Shown in pieces: positions 52,054 to 61,019 of a stretch of 64,000 nucleotides of DNA (positions within the stretch are counted from its first letter, which is position 1; every line of letters starts with the position of its first letter). Position numbers and translations under genes: made by a program. The notes beneath the pieces were generated by a model. It was given only the letters and a program-made list of their open reading frames with translations, was not told the DNA's origin and did no database searches. The stretch comes from Aristaeella lactis. Its GTDB lineage: Bacteria; Bacillota; Clostridia; Christensenellales; Aristaeellaceae. The DNA lies in the NCBI RefSeq assembly GCF_018118585.1, contig NZ_CP069421.1, positions 3,038,001-3,102,000 on the forward strand, read 5' to 3'.

Positions 52054-53118
52054 ATGAGCAGAATAGTGAAGGTCGGAGAGCTGCTGCTCGGCGGAGGGAA
52101 CCCGGTGCTGGTCCAGAGCATGACAAATACGGATACCCGGGACGCGGAGGCAACGCTGAAGCAGATCTGCGCGCTGCATGACGCGGGCTGCGATATTGTA
52201 CGGGTGAGCGTCTACGACGAGGCCTGTGCGGAAGCGGTGAAGACACTGGCCGCGAAGAGCCCTGTGCCGCTGGTTGCCGATATTCATTTTGACTATAAAC
52301 TGGCTATCCGCTCCGCGGAAAACGGTATCGCAAAGCTGCGGATCAACCCCGGCAACATCGGCGGGGAAGCCAAAGTACGGGAACTGGCGGACTGCGCCAA
52401 AGCCCATGGCATCCCGATCCGGATCGGTGTGAACAGCGGATCGGCGGAAAAGAACCTGCTGGCGAAGTACGGCGGTCCCACGGCGGAATGCCTGGTGGAG
52501 AGTGCGCTCGGACACGCGAGGATACTGGAAAAAGCCGGTTTTGACGATATTGTGCTGAGCATGAAGAGCAGCGATGTGAAGCTGACCATCGATGCTTACC
52601 GGCTGGCGCATGAACGCTGTGATTATCCCCTGCACCTGGGCGTTACGGAAGCGGGACTGCCCGGACAGGGAACTGTCAAGAGCGCCATCGGTATCGGTGC
52701 GCTGCTGGCGGACGGTATTGGTGATACGATCCGGGTGAGCCTGAGCGGAGATCCGGTACCGGAAGCGAAGGCGGCCTGGGATATCCTGCGGGCACTGAAC
52801 CTGCGGACGCGGGGCGTACAGCTGATCGCCTGTCCTACCTGCGGACGGACGTGCATTCCTGTGGAGCAGATTGCCCGCCGGGTGGAGGCGGAGCTTTCGG
52901 ATGTGACAGTTCCGCTGAAAGTGGCCGTGATGGGCTGCGTTGTGAACGGCCTGGGCGAAGGCCGGGAAGCGGATGTAGGCATTGCCGGCGGGAAGGATGG
53001 CGGGGTACTGTTCGTGAAAGGACAGGAACCGAGAAAAGTGAAGGGCGATCTGGCAGAAATACTGATTGAAGAAGTCAGAAAAATAATTAACAATGAACAA
53101 TTTACAATGAACAATTAA
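52054..53118 (+). CDS. ispG: (E)-4-hydroxy-3-methylbut-2-enyl-diphosphate synthase
   Basis: 354 residues. TIM-barrel part with PVLVQSMTNTDTRD and VADIHFDYKLA, and the iron-sulfur part with CPTCGRTC and MGCVVNGLGE (three cluster cysteines). Reduces MEcPP in the MEP pathway. The last residues (INNEQFTMNN) are encoded by an AATGAACAATT-type repeat, beyond where the usual C-terminus ends. The ribosome site comes from a dispersed purine repeat. Confidence 0.97.
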   Translation: MSRIVKVGELLLGGGNPVLVQSMTNTDTRDAEATLKQICALHDAGCDIVRVSVYDEACAEAVKTLAAKSPVPLVADIHFDYKLAIRSAENGIAKLRINPGNIGGEAKVRELADCAKAHGIPIRIGVNSGSAEKNLLAKYGGPTAECLVESALGHARILEKAGFDDIVLSMKSSDVKLTIDAYRLAHERCDYPLHLGVTEAGLPGQGTVKSAIGIGALLADGIGDTIRVSLSGDPVPEAKAAWDILRALNLRTRGVQLIACPTCGRTCIPVEQIARRVEAELSDVTVPLKVAVMGCVVNGLGEGREADVGIAGGKDGGVLFVKGQEPRKVKGDLAEILIEEVRKIINNEQFTMNN

Positions 53119-53157
53119 TGGTGGCTCCGAAGAAAGAGCATGAGGCTCTTTCTTCGG
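53089..53157 (+). repeat. AATGAACAATT repeat and hairpin after ispG
   Basis: AACAATGAACAATTTACAATG units overlap the ispG end. A 13-bp stem CCGAAGAAAGAGC / GCTCTTTCTTCGG (53127-53157) then lies just before polC. Confidence 0.85.
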
Positions 53158-53176
53158 GCAAATACCTGGAGTGGAA

Positions 53177-56100
53177 ATGAGCTACGAAGATCTGATGGCG
53201 CGAATAGCGCGGGAAATCCCGGCACTGGCGGGAAAACTGTCGGCACCGCGGGTAACCTATGTCAAATCTTTGAAAAAAGCATATATTACCTTTGAAAGCT
53301 CCGTACTGGCGGGAGAGAGGGAATTCCTGAAGCTGGAATCGATCCTGCGGGATCTGTTTCCCGGTCGTCCTTTGGCTGTACGGATCATTTCTCCCGGACT
53401 GAAATCCGCCTTTCTGGAGGATCCGTCCCCCTACCGGCAGGTACTGGATGATTTCCTGCGCAGGAATTATCCTATGGCCCGCGGCTGGATCGGAAAGATC
53501 GACTGGCGGATGGAGAAAAACCAGCTGACGGAAACAACGGATCTTCCCGGCGGAAACCGGGAGGAAGGTTTGCTGACCCTTGTTTTCCCGGATGATATCA
53601 GTCTGCAGGTGATGCGGAAAAGCGACGTTGCCGAACGGTTGTCAGTGGCGATCCGGGAGATCTTCGCGGCGAATCTCCGGGTGGAGATGACCGTGGAGGG
53701 AACGCGGGAAGAACGCCTGCGCCGGATGATTGAAGAGCGCCAGAACGTTGTGCTGACCGTGACGGCGGAAGAAATGGCGGAACGCTACGGAACCGGAATC
53801 GGAGGCGAGAAGGAAACAGCTCCGAAAAAACCGGCAGGTGAGAGAAAGCCGGCGGCAAAGACGGAGGGTGCCAAGGCAAAACCCGCTGCCCCGGCGGCTC
53901 CGGAACCGCCTGTTGGTAAGCCGATCATGGGCCGCAGCATTGCGGACAAGCCTGTTGAGATCAAAGAACTGACCGGTGAAAGCGGCCTGGTAGTGGTCCA
54001 GGGCGAAGTGTTCAAGCTGGAACAAAAAGAACTGAAGGGCGGCGAAATGCTGCTGGTGACCTTCGCGGTGACCGACTACACCAGTTCCGTGCTGTGCAAG
54101 ATCTTTTTCCGTTACCGTGCCCGCTACATGAAGAAGGAAGAGGCGGAAGCAACGCCGATCACCGATGAGGAGCGCGCGGCAGTTAAGGAAAAGGTGGACC
54201 GGATCAAGGAAGGCATGTGTGTCCGGGTCCGGGGTGAATGCCTGTATGACAACTATGCCAGGGACCTGAGCATTTCGGTCCGTGACATGGTGGAGACAAA
54301 GAAAGAGGAGCGCGAGGATACCGCGGAAGAAAAGCGGGTTGAGCTCCATATGCATACCAACATGTCCACGATGGATGCCCTGACGCCGGTGGAGAAGCTG
54401 ATCTCCCGGGCGGCAAAGTGGGGTCATCCGGCTGTGGCTGTGACGGATCACGGTGTCCTTCAGTCCTTCCCGGCGGCGTTCCGGGCGGCAAAGGGCAAGA
54501 TCAAACTGATTCCGGGCTGCGAAGGCTACCTGATTGACGAAAAACCGATTGTGGAGGATCCGGACGAGCGGCCCTATGACGGCCCGATCGTTGTGCTGGA
54601 CTTCGAAAGCACGGGTCTGAACACCGGCAAGGCGCGGATCATTGAGATTGGCGCTGTGAAACTGCAGGACGGTACGGTGATCGATAGTCTTGAGCAGCTG
54701 GTGGATCCCGGACAACCTGTGGGTCCGAAGATTACGGAGATCACCGGCATCAACGACGCGATGCTGGAGGGACAGCCGAAGGCAGAGGAAGCGCTGCCGA
54801 AACTGTTGGAGTTTATCGGCGATCTGCCGATCGCGGCGCATAACGCGCATTTTGACGCCAGCCTGCTGAAAGCGGAACTGAAACGCCTGGGGCTGACCTT
54901 TGACCATCCTGTGATGGATACCCTGAGCTATGCCCGGAAGCTTTATCCTGACCTGAAATCCTTCCGCCTGGCAGCCCTGTGCAAGCACCTGGGAGTGAGC
55001 CTGAAGAACGCGCACCGGGCGGTGCATGACGCGACCGCCACGGCCCTGTGCCTGAAACGCATGTTTGAGGACACCCGGGCCGCGCATCCGGGTGTTCAAA
55101 GCGAGAAGGAACTGAATGCCGCACTGACGAGTGGCGCCATCGGGGAAAGCTGGCATATCATCCTGCTGGCAAAGAACCGGACCGGCCTGGTGAACCTGAA
55201 CCGGCTGGTTTCCATCGGGCACCTGGATTATTTCAAACGTGTACCCCATATGCCGCGGCATATGATACAGAAATACCGGGAAGGCCTGATCCTGGGAAGC
55301 GCCTGTGAAGCGGGCGAGCTGTTCCGGGCGGTGCTGAACCGGGAAGACCATGAACGGCTGAAACAAATCGCCTCCTTCTATGACTACCTGGAGGTCCAGC
55401 CCATCGGAAACAACGCCTTCCTGCTCCGGGAGGGACAGGTTTCCTCCGAGGAAGAGCTGCGGGACCTGAACCGGGAGATCATTAAGCTGGGTGAAGAACT
55501 GAATATTCCGGTTGTTGCAACGGGCGACGTGCATTTCCTGGATCCAAAGGACGCCATCGGCCGGGCGATCATCCAGGCGGGCATGAAATACGATGACGCG
55601 GACAACCAGCCCCCGCTGTATTTCAAGACAACCAATGAAATGCTGGAGGAATTCTCCTACCTGGGCCCGGAAAAGGCGAAGGAGATCGTTATTGACAATC
55701 CCCGGAAGATCGCGGAGCAGGTGGAGGAGATCAAGCTGTTCCCGAAGCATCCGAAGGGTGAGGATACTTTCCAGCCCTTCTGGGATGACGCGGAGGACAT
55801 GATCCAGCAGATGACCTGGGATACGGCGGAGGAGCTGTACGGTTCGCCCCTGCCGGAGATCGTCGAGGCGCGGCTGAAGAAGGAACTGAAATCCATCGTG
55901 GGTTATGGCTACTGCACGCTGTATTCCATTGCCCAGAAGCTGGTTTCCCGCTCCCTGCAGGATGGCTACCTGGTCGGCAGCCGCGGCAGTGTCGGTTCCA
56001 GCCTGGTGGCCCGGATGTGCGGTATCACGGAAGTTAACGCGCTCCCGCCTCATTACCGCTGTACTCACTGCCACAAGGGCTTCTTCGACGTGGATAAGAG

Positions 56101-57640
56101 CCAGTATCATGTCGGTGTGGACCTTCCGGACAAGGACTGCCCGGACTGCGGAAAGCCCCTGACCAAGGACGGATTCGATATCCCCTTCGAAGTTTTCCTA
56201 GGCTTTGAGGGAGACAAGGTACCTGATATCGACCTGAACTTCTCCGGTGAATACCAGAACCGGGCGCACCACTATGTGGAAGAACTGTTCGGACATGACC
56301 ACGTGTTCCGCGCGGGTACGATTTCCGGCCTGGCGGACAAAACAGCATATGGTTATGTGCTGAAATACCTGGAGGAACGCGGCATCCAGGCGGGCAACGC
56401 AGAAAAGGAACGGCTGGCCCTGACCTGTACAGGTGTCAAGCGGACCACCGGCCAGCACCCGGGCGGCATGGTTGTTGTGCCCCTGGAATATGAGATCTAT
56501 GACTTTACCGCGGTACAGCATCCGGCGGATGACCTGGAAAGCGACTTCACCACGACGCACTTCGACTTTAACAGCATGCACGACATCCTGGTGAAGCTGG
56601 ACTGCCTCGGTCATGATGACCCGACCATGCTGCATGAACTGGAGCTGCTGACGGGGATCAACTTCAAGGACGTTCCGCTGGACGATCAGGGGGTGCGGAG
56701 CCTGTTTGCTTCCCCCGAAGCGCTGGGCGTCACCACGGAGGACATCCTGTGCAACACCGGCACCTACGGCGTTCCGGAATTCGGTACAGGCTTTGTCCGG
56801 GGCATGCTGGAGGAAACCAAACCCCACACCATGGAGGAACTGCTGCGGATATCCGGTCTGAGCCATGGTACAGACGTGTGGCTGGGTAACGCCCAGGAGA
56901 TCATCGCGTCCGGTACGGCAACGCTGAGCGAATGCGTCTGCTGCCGCGACGATATCATGAACTACCTGATCGACAAGGGCGTGAAGCCGAAGCTGGCCTT
57001 CACCACGATGGAAAGCGTCCGTAAGGGCAAGGGCCTGAAGCCGGAAATGGAACAGGCCATGCTGGACCAGAACGTTCCGGACTGGTTTATGGACAGCTGT
57101 AAGAAGATCAAATACATGTTCCCGAAGGGACACGCGGTGGCCTACGTGACCATGAGCCTGCGCGTTGCCTGGTTCAAGCTGCATGAACCCCTGGCTTACT
57201 ATTGTGCCTATTTCACGGTCCGCGGCGACGGCTTTGATGCCTCCACAATGATCCTGCCGCCGGAAGATGCCCGGAAAAAGATCAAGGAAATCCGGAACAT
57301 GGATTCACCGACAGCCCGGGACAAGGATACGGCAACGTGCCTGGAACTGGTGCTGGAAATGAATATGCGCGGAATCCGGTTCCTGCCGGTGGATCTGTAC
57401 AAGAGCGATGTCAAGAAGTTCAGGATTGAAGACGGAAACATCCGCTGTCCGTTTATCAGCCTGCCGGGCCTGGGTGAAAGCGCCGCAATCCCGATCGCTG
57501 AAGCGCGGAAAGACGGACCATTTATCAGCATTGAAGACCTGCAGGTCCGCGGCAAAGTAGGTTCATCCGTAATTGAAATGCTGCGCACGCACGGCGCACT
57601 GCAGGGACTGAGCGAAACCAACCAGATCAGTATGTTCTGA
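53177..57640 (+). CDS. polC: DNA polymerase III alpha subunit, Gram-positive PolC type
   Basis: 1487 residues. N-terminal domain, OB fold (about 260-340), PHP domain VELHMHTNMSTMDALTPVEKL, inserted DEDDh proofreading exonuclease VVLDFESTGLNTGKARIIEIGAVKL (about 475-650), polymerase core with PDIDLNFSGEYQ catalytic region, and a zinc-binding CTHCHKGFF..CPDCGKPL insert. Replicative polymerase of low-GC Gram-positives. ATG 53177 follows TGGAG; GTG 53171 is two codons earlier. The stop codon sits inside a perfect 19-bp inverted repeat. Confidence 0.98.
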   Translation: MSYEDLMARIAREIPALAGKLSAPRVTYVKSLKKAYITFESSVLAGEREFLKLESILRDLFPGRPLAVRIISPGLKSAFLEDPSPYRQVLDDFLRRNYPMARGWIGKIDWRMEKNQLTETTDLPGGNREEGLLTLVFPDDISLQVMRKSDVAERLSVAIREIFAANLRVEMTVEGTREERLRRMIEERQNVVLTVTAEEMAERYGTGIGGEKETAPKKPAGERKPAAKTEGAKAKPAAPAAPEPPVGKPIMGRSIADKPVEIKELTGESGLVVVQGEVFKLEQKELKGGEMLLVTFAVTDYTSSVLCKIFFRYRARYMKKEEAEATPITDEERAAVKEKVDRIKEGMCVRVRGECLYDNYARDLSISVRDMVETKKEEREDTAEEKRVELHMHTNMSTMDALTPVEKLISRAAKWGHPAVAVTDHGVLQSFPAAFRAAKGKIKLIPGCEGYLIDEKPIVEDPDERPYDGPIVVLDFESTGLNTGKARIIEIGAVKLQDGTVIDSLEQLVDPGQPVGPKITEITGINDAMLEGQPKAEEALPKLLEFIGDLPIAAHNAHFDASLLKAELKRLGLTFDHPVMDTLSYARKLYPDLKSFRLAALCKHLGVSLKNAHRAVHDATATALCLKRMFEDTRAAHPGVQSEKELNAALTSGAIGESWHIILLAKNRTGLVNLNRLVSIGHLDYFKRVPHMPRHMIQKYREGLILGSACEAGELFRAVLNREDHERLKQIASFYDYLEVQPIGNNAFLLREGQVSSEEELRDLNREIIKLGEELNIPVVATGDVHFLDPKDAIGRAIIQAGMKYDDADNQPPLYFKTTNEMLEEFSYLGPEKAKEIVIDNPRKIAEQVEEIKLFPKHPKGEDTFQPFWDDAEDMIQQMTWDTAEELYGSPLPEIVEARLKKELKSIVGYGYCTLYSIAQKLVSRSLQDGYLVGSRGSVGSSLVARMCGITEVNALPPHYRCTHCHKGFFDVDKSQYHVGVDLPDKDCPDCGKPLTKDGFDIPFEVFLGFEGDKVPDIDLNFSGEYQNRAHHYVEELFGHDHVFRAGTISGLADKTAYGYVLKYLEERGIQAGNAEKERLALTCTGVKRTTGQHPGGMVVVPLEYEIYDFTAVQHPADDLESDFTTTHFDFNSMHDILVKLDCLGHDDPTMLHELELLTGINFKDVPLDDQGVRSLFASPEALGVTTEDILCNTGTYGVPEFGTGFVRGMLEETKPHTMEELLRISGLSHGTDVWLGNAQEIIASGTATLSECVCCRDDIMNYLIDKGVKPKLAFTTMESVRKGKGLKPEMEQAMLDQNVPDWFMDSCKKIKYMFPKGHAVAYVTMSLRVAWFKLHEPLAYYCAYFTVRGDGFDASTMILPPEDARKKIKEIRNMDSPTARDKDTATCLELVLEMNMRGIRFLPVDLYKSDVKKFRIEDGNIRCPFISLPGLGESAAIPIAEARKDGPFISIEDLQVRGKVGSSVIEMLRTHGALQGLSETNQISMF

Positions 57641-57705
57641 ACCAACGGTTCAGAACATACTGATCAATTCATAATTCACAATTCATAATTCTTAATGAAT
57701 ATGAA
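57625..57705 (+). repeat. Perfect 19-bp inverted repeat over the polC stop, plus ATTCATA repeats
   Basis: GATCAGTATGTTCTGAACC (57625-57643, includes the stop) and its exact complement at 57647-57665, loop AAC. AATTCATAATTCACAATTC units follow. Confidence 0.92.
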
Positions 57706-57807
57706 TGGTTGAAAATGACTAAAAGGTTATATTTCAAGGGATTGAGCAGGAAAAAACGGCAGGAAAGGCGAAATGTATAAGATAACGGTTAAGGAGGGAT
57801 GACAGGC

Positions 57808-58146
57808 ATGTATCGCTCAATGAATCTGAAGGGCTTTGTGCTGATCCTGGCGGTTATGCTGGTTATTTTTCTTGTTTTTCACCTGACCATGAAAAGCGCC
57901 GTTGATGAGAAGGCGGAAAAGGCGCAGCTCCTGAAGATCCAGAAAACGAAGCTGGAAGAAGAATTTAAGAATCTGAACAATGAACTGAACATCATTGGTA
58001 CAGATGACTATATCATGACCAGCGCGGTGAGGGATTACGCCTATGTCCAGAAGGACGCGATCCGCTTTGAATATACCAATCCGGAGGCGCTGTACGCCTA
58101 TACGGAAGAGGAACTGCAGATTCTGATGGATGAAATGAACAACTGA
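57808..58146 (+). CDS. FtsB/DivIC-like septum formation initiator
   Basis: 112 residues: short cytoplasmic start (MYRSMNLKG), one helix (about 9-29, FVLILAVMLVIFLVFHL) and a coiled coil (about 33-65) with the ending EY-x-NPEALYAYTEEEL typical of clostridial DivIC-like proteins. AAGGAGGG is 9 bases before ATG 57808; an ATG at 57799 is too close. Likely part of the FtsL/FtsQ (DivIB) divisome complex. It lies 11 bases before ppx. Confidence 0.82.
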   Translation: MYRSMNLKGFVLILAVMLVIFLVFHLTMKSAVDEKAEKAQLLKIQKTKLEEEFKNLNNELNIIGTDDYIMTSAVRDYAYVQKDAIRFEYTNPEALYAYTEEELQILMDEMNN

Positions 58147-58157
58147 GGAGGCACACC

Positions 58158-59072
58158 GTGAGAACTGCTGTGATCGGGATCGGATCCAATTCAGTGCGGA
58201 GCCTGCTGGCGGAGGTCAGCGGGACCGGATTCCAGCGTCTCAAGCGGGACCGTGAAGGAACACGCCTGTTTGCCGGCCTGGATGAGGCGGGCAACCTGGA
58301 CCGGGACAGCATGGACAAAACCGTATCCGCGGTCCAGCGAATGGCACTGGACGCAAAGGGACTTGGCGCTGAAAAACTGGCCATCTTCGCGACCAGCGCT
58401 GCCCGGGACGCGGCTAACGGAGCCGAGTTCATGGCGGCGGTAGAGAAAGCCACGGGTATTCCGCTGCGGATCATCAGCGGAGAGGAAGAAGCGGAACTCA
58501 GTTTTCTAGGCGCGTCAGCGGCGGCATCCGCGGATCGCTGTGGGATGATCGATATCGGCGGCGGCAGCACAGAGATCGCTATCGGAACCCCGGCGGGCAT
58601 TGAATGCGCGTTCTCCTGCCAGATGGGAGCGGTTCGGCTGTACCGGCGGCTGCGCCTGGAGCGCAAAGAAGACATGAGGCCGGTGGAAGTCGCGGCGGCG
58701 GAGATCCTGGATGAAAAACTGCGTGAGTTTCCGGGACTGGCCTTGCCGGAAAACTGGGTCGGCACCGGCGGAACCTTTACGACCCTGGCAGCAATGGCGC
58801 TGCAGCAGCCCTGGACAAACCGGACAAACGTACAGGGAACCGTGATCACCTGCGGCCAGATCCGGGAAATCGGTGAGAAACTGGCCGGGATGAACGTTGA
58901 GGAACGGAAACAGCTTCCGGGACTTCAGCCGAGCCGCGCGGACATTGTGGTGCACGGCATCTGCATCCTGCTGGGTGTCATGGGACGGCTCGGGATGGAT
59001 CAGATCACCGTCAGCGAGTGGGGAAACCTGGACGGGTATATTACAAAGAATTACTGCCGTAATTCTTTGTAA
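58158..59072 (+). CDS. Ppx/GppA exopolyphosphatase-family phosphatase
   Basis: 304 residues from GTG 58158 (GAGGAGG upstream). ASKHA fold motifs: GIGSNSVRSLLAEV, TSAARDA, ISGEEEAELSF and IDIGGGSTEI. Acts on polyphosphate or (p)ppGpp; short clostridial forms lack the extra C-terminal domains. The last 10 codons, through the stop, form a perfect 14-bp hairpin. Confidence 0.9.
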   Translation: MRTAVIGIGSNSVRSLLAEVSGTGFQRLKRDREGTRLFAGLDEAGNLDRDSMDKTVSAVQRMALDAKGLGAEKLAIFATSAARDAANGAEFMAAVEKATGIPLRIISGEEEAELSFLGASAAASADRCGMIDIGGGSTEIAIGTPAGIECAFSCQMGAVRLYRRLRLERKEDMRPVEVAAAEILDEKLREFPGLALPENWVGTGGTFTTLAAMALQQPWTNRTNVQGTVITCGQIREIGEKLAGMNVEERKQLPGLQPSRADIVVHGICILLGVMGRLGMDQITVSEWGNLDGYITKNYCRNSL

Positions 59073-59109
59073 TGAAAACTGAAAAATGAAGACATAAAAC
59101 TTAAAAATG
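59041..59109 (+). repeat. Gene-end inverted repeat within the ppx C-terminus
   Basis: TTACAAAGAATTAC-tgcc-GTAATTCTTTGTAA (59041-59072): both arms are coding and the right arm ends with the stop codon. AATGAAAACTGAAAAATGAAG-like A+T repeats follow. Confidence 0.85.
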
Positions 59110-59134
59110 TCATAGTGTTGAACGGGAGAAAGAA

Positions 59135-59890
59135 ATGCTTGAGTTAAGGAATGTTTCCTTCCTGGTGGACGCGGAGGGAAAGGATAAAGAGATCATCCGG
59201 AATGTCAGCCTGACGGTACCGGACCGGAAACTGGTTGTTGTGACCGGACCGAACGGAGGCGGCAAATCCACCCTGGCGAAGCTGATCGCCGGCATTGAAA
59301 AGCCCACTGGCGGGCATATTTTTTTCAACGGGGAAGATATTACGGAACTGGGAATTACGGAACGGGCGCAGAAAGGCATTGCCTATGCCTTCCAGCAGCC
59401 GGTACGCTTTAAGGGCATCCGGGTCCTGGACCTGATCCGCATTGCGGCCGGAAAGACCCTTTCCATATCCGATGCCTGCGAATACCTGTCCTCTGTGGGC
59501 CTGTGCGCCCGGGATTATGTGGACCGGGAAGTGAACGCCAGCCTGTCCGGCGGCGAACTGAAACGGATTGAAATTGCCACGGTGCTGGCCAGGAAGGCCG
59601 TGCTGTCGGTGTTTGACGAACCGGAAGCGGGTATTGACCTGTGGAGCTTCCGGAATTTGACGGAGGTCTTCCAGCGGATGCGGGAGGATATCCGGGACAG
59701 CTCCATCCTGATCATTTCCCATCAGGAACGGATCCTGGAGATCGCGGACGAGATCATTGTGCTGAAGGACGGCCAGGTGGAGAAACAGGGAGCGCGGGAT
59801 GAGGTTTTCCCGCACCTGATGATTAATGAAAAGGCAGCTTTGTGCGAAGGTCCGTTCAAGGCACCGGTAAAGGGGGAGACGGAATGCTGA
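59135..59890 (+). CDS. sufC: SufC-like iron-sulfur cluster assembly ATPase
   Basis: 251 residues. Walker A GPNGGGKST, Q-loop AYAFQQP, signature LSGGELKRIEIA, Walker B SVFDEPEAGID and switch His in ISHQE. The GGG in Walker A and the EAGID ending are typical of SufC. It forms a two-gene unit with the downstream SufB/D-like scaffold; no SufS, SufU or SufE lies in the window. GGGAGA precedes ATG 59135. Confidence 0.92.
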   Translation: MLELRNVSFLVDAEGKDKEIIRNVSLTVPDRKLVVVTGPNGGGKSTLAKLIAGIEKPTGGHIFFNGEDITELGITERAQKGIAYAFQQPVRFKGIRVLDLIRIAAGKTLSISDACEYLSSVGLCARDYVDREVNASLSGGELKRIEIATVLARKAVLSVFDEPEAGIDLWSFRNLTEVFQRMREDIRDSSILIISHQERILEIADEIIVLKDGQVEKQGARDEVFPHLMINEKAALCEGPFKAPVKGETEC

Positions 59891-60810
59891 AGCTGGACGA
59901 GATTCAGAAGCGGCTGCTTCGCGAGGTGGCAGACCTGCATGAAATACCGGAAGGCGCGTATAATATCCGCTCCAACAGCGCTTCCGCGGGCCGGCAGTCA
60001 ACTGCCAATATTGAGATCACTTCCAAGGAAGACGTCAGCGGCCTGGAAATCCGGATCAAACCCGGAACGAAAAACGAGAGCGTGCATATTCCCGTGGTGA
60101 TGACCCAGAGCGGACTGAAGGAAGTGGTCTATAACGACTTCTTCATCGGTGAAGGCGCGGACGTGGTGATCATCGCGGGCTGCGGCATTGACAACTGCGG
60201 CAACCAGGATTCCCAGCATGACGGTATTCACCGCTTCTTTGTCGGGAAGAACGCCCGGATCCGGTATGTGGAAAAGCATTACGGTTCCGGAGACGGCAGC
60301 GGGAAGCGGATCCTGAATCCGGGTACGGAAGTATACATGGAAGAGGGAAGCTACGCCGAGATGGAAATGGTCCAGATCAAAGGCGTGGATGATACGGTGC
60401 GCACAACGACGGCGGAACTGGCAGCCGGATCCAAACTGGTGGTCCGGGAACGGCTGATGACCCACGGGGAACAGAGGGCGATCAGCAACTATGTGGTGAA
60501 CCTGAACGGGGAAGGTGCCAGCGCGGACGTGGTTTCCCGCTCGGTAGCCCGGGATCATTCCTTCCAGAAGTTTGACGCGAAGATCGTCGGCAATGCTGCC
60601 TGCCACGGGCATACGGAATGCGATTCCATCATAATGGATGAGGGCCGGATCCTGGCAGTACCTGCCCTGGAGGCCAACAACGTGGACGCAGAGCTGGTGC
60701 ATGAGGCGGCCATTGGCAAGATTGCCGGGGAACAGCTGATCAAGCTGATGAGCCTGGGACTGACCGCAGCGGAAGCCGAGGAACAGATTATTAACGGATT
60801 CCTGCAGTGA
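59884..60810 (+). CDS. SufB/SufD-family iron-sulfur scaffold protein (short form)
   Basis: 308 residues, shorter than SufB or SufD (about 420-480). The beta-helix core is evident: GCGIDNCGNQDSQHDG, EMEMVQIKGVDDT, SRSVARDHSFQKFDAKIVGN, CHGHTECDSIIMDEG and AVPALEANNVDAELVHEAAIGKI. Start at ATG 59884 overlaps the sufC stop by 7 bases. Short SufC-SufB/D pairs are thought to be minimal ancestral assembly systems (SMS type) in anaerobes. Confidence 0.9.
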   Translation: MLKLDEIQKRLLREVADLHEIPEGAYNIRSNSASAGRQSTANIEITSKEDVSGLEIRIKPGTKNESVHIPVVMTQSGLKEVVYNDFFIGEGADVVIIAGCGIDNCGNQDSQHDGIHRFFVGKNARIRYVEKHYGSGDGSGKRILNPGTEVYMEEGSYAEMEMVQIKGVDDTVRTTTAELAAGSKLVVRERLMTHGEQRAISNYVVNLNGEGASADVVSRSVARDHSFQKFDAKIVGNAACHGHTECDSIIMDEGRILAVPALEANNVDAELVHEAAIGKIAGEQLIKLMSLGLTAAEAEEQIINGFLQ

Positions 60811-60812
60811 AG

Positions 60813-60962
60813 TTAATCCCTGTTCTGCATAAGCAGAACAGGGATTAAATGAATTATTTTCCTTCGGAAAATATGAATTATCGGGCGTACCGCCCGATGT
60901 GAAATATCTGCCTTTGGCAGATGTGAATTATTCGCCGCAAAGCGGCGAATGTGATAGTTACT
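60813..60962 (+). repeat. Hairpin array F (ATGAATT/GTGAAAT spacers)
   Basis: Opens with a perfect 16-bp stem TTAATCCCTGTTCTGC-ataa-GCAGAACAGGGATTAA. Then ATTTTCC-ttc-GGAAAAT, ATCGGGC..GCCCGAT, ATCTGCC-ttt-GGCAGAT and ATTCGCCGC-aaa-GCGGCGAAT follow with ATGAATT, GTGAAAT or GTGAATT between. Closes GTGATAGTTACT. Confidence 0.92.
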
Positions 60963-60970
60963 GAATGACA

Positions 60971-61003
60971 AAAAGACAGCAGAGCGAATGCTCTGCTGTC
61001 TTT
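60971..61003 (-). terminator. Terminator of degV
   Basis: Perfect 14-bp stem AAAGACAGCAGAGC / GCTCTGCTGTCTTT, loop GAAT, with a T-run on the minus strand. Confidence 0.92.
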
Positions 61004-61019
61004 ACATTTGATTGTGCTG

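Noticed and set aside
53642-56110. 822-residue open frame opposite polC
   Set aside because: Antisense shadow caused by GC-rich codon use in polC.
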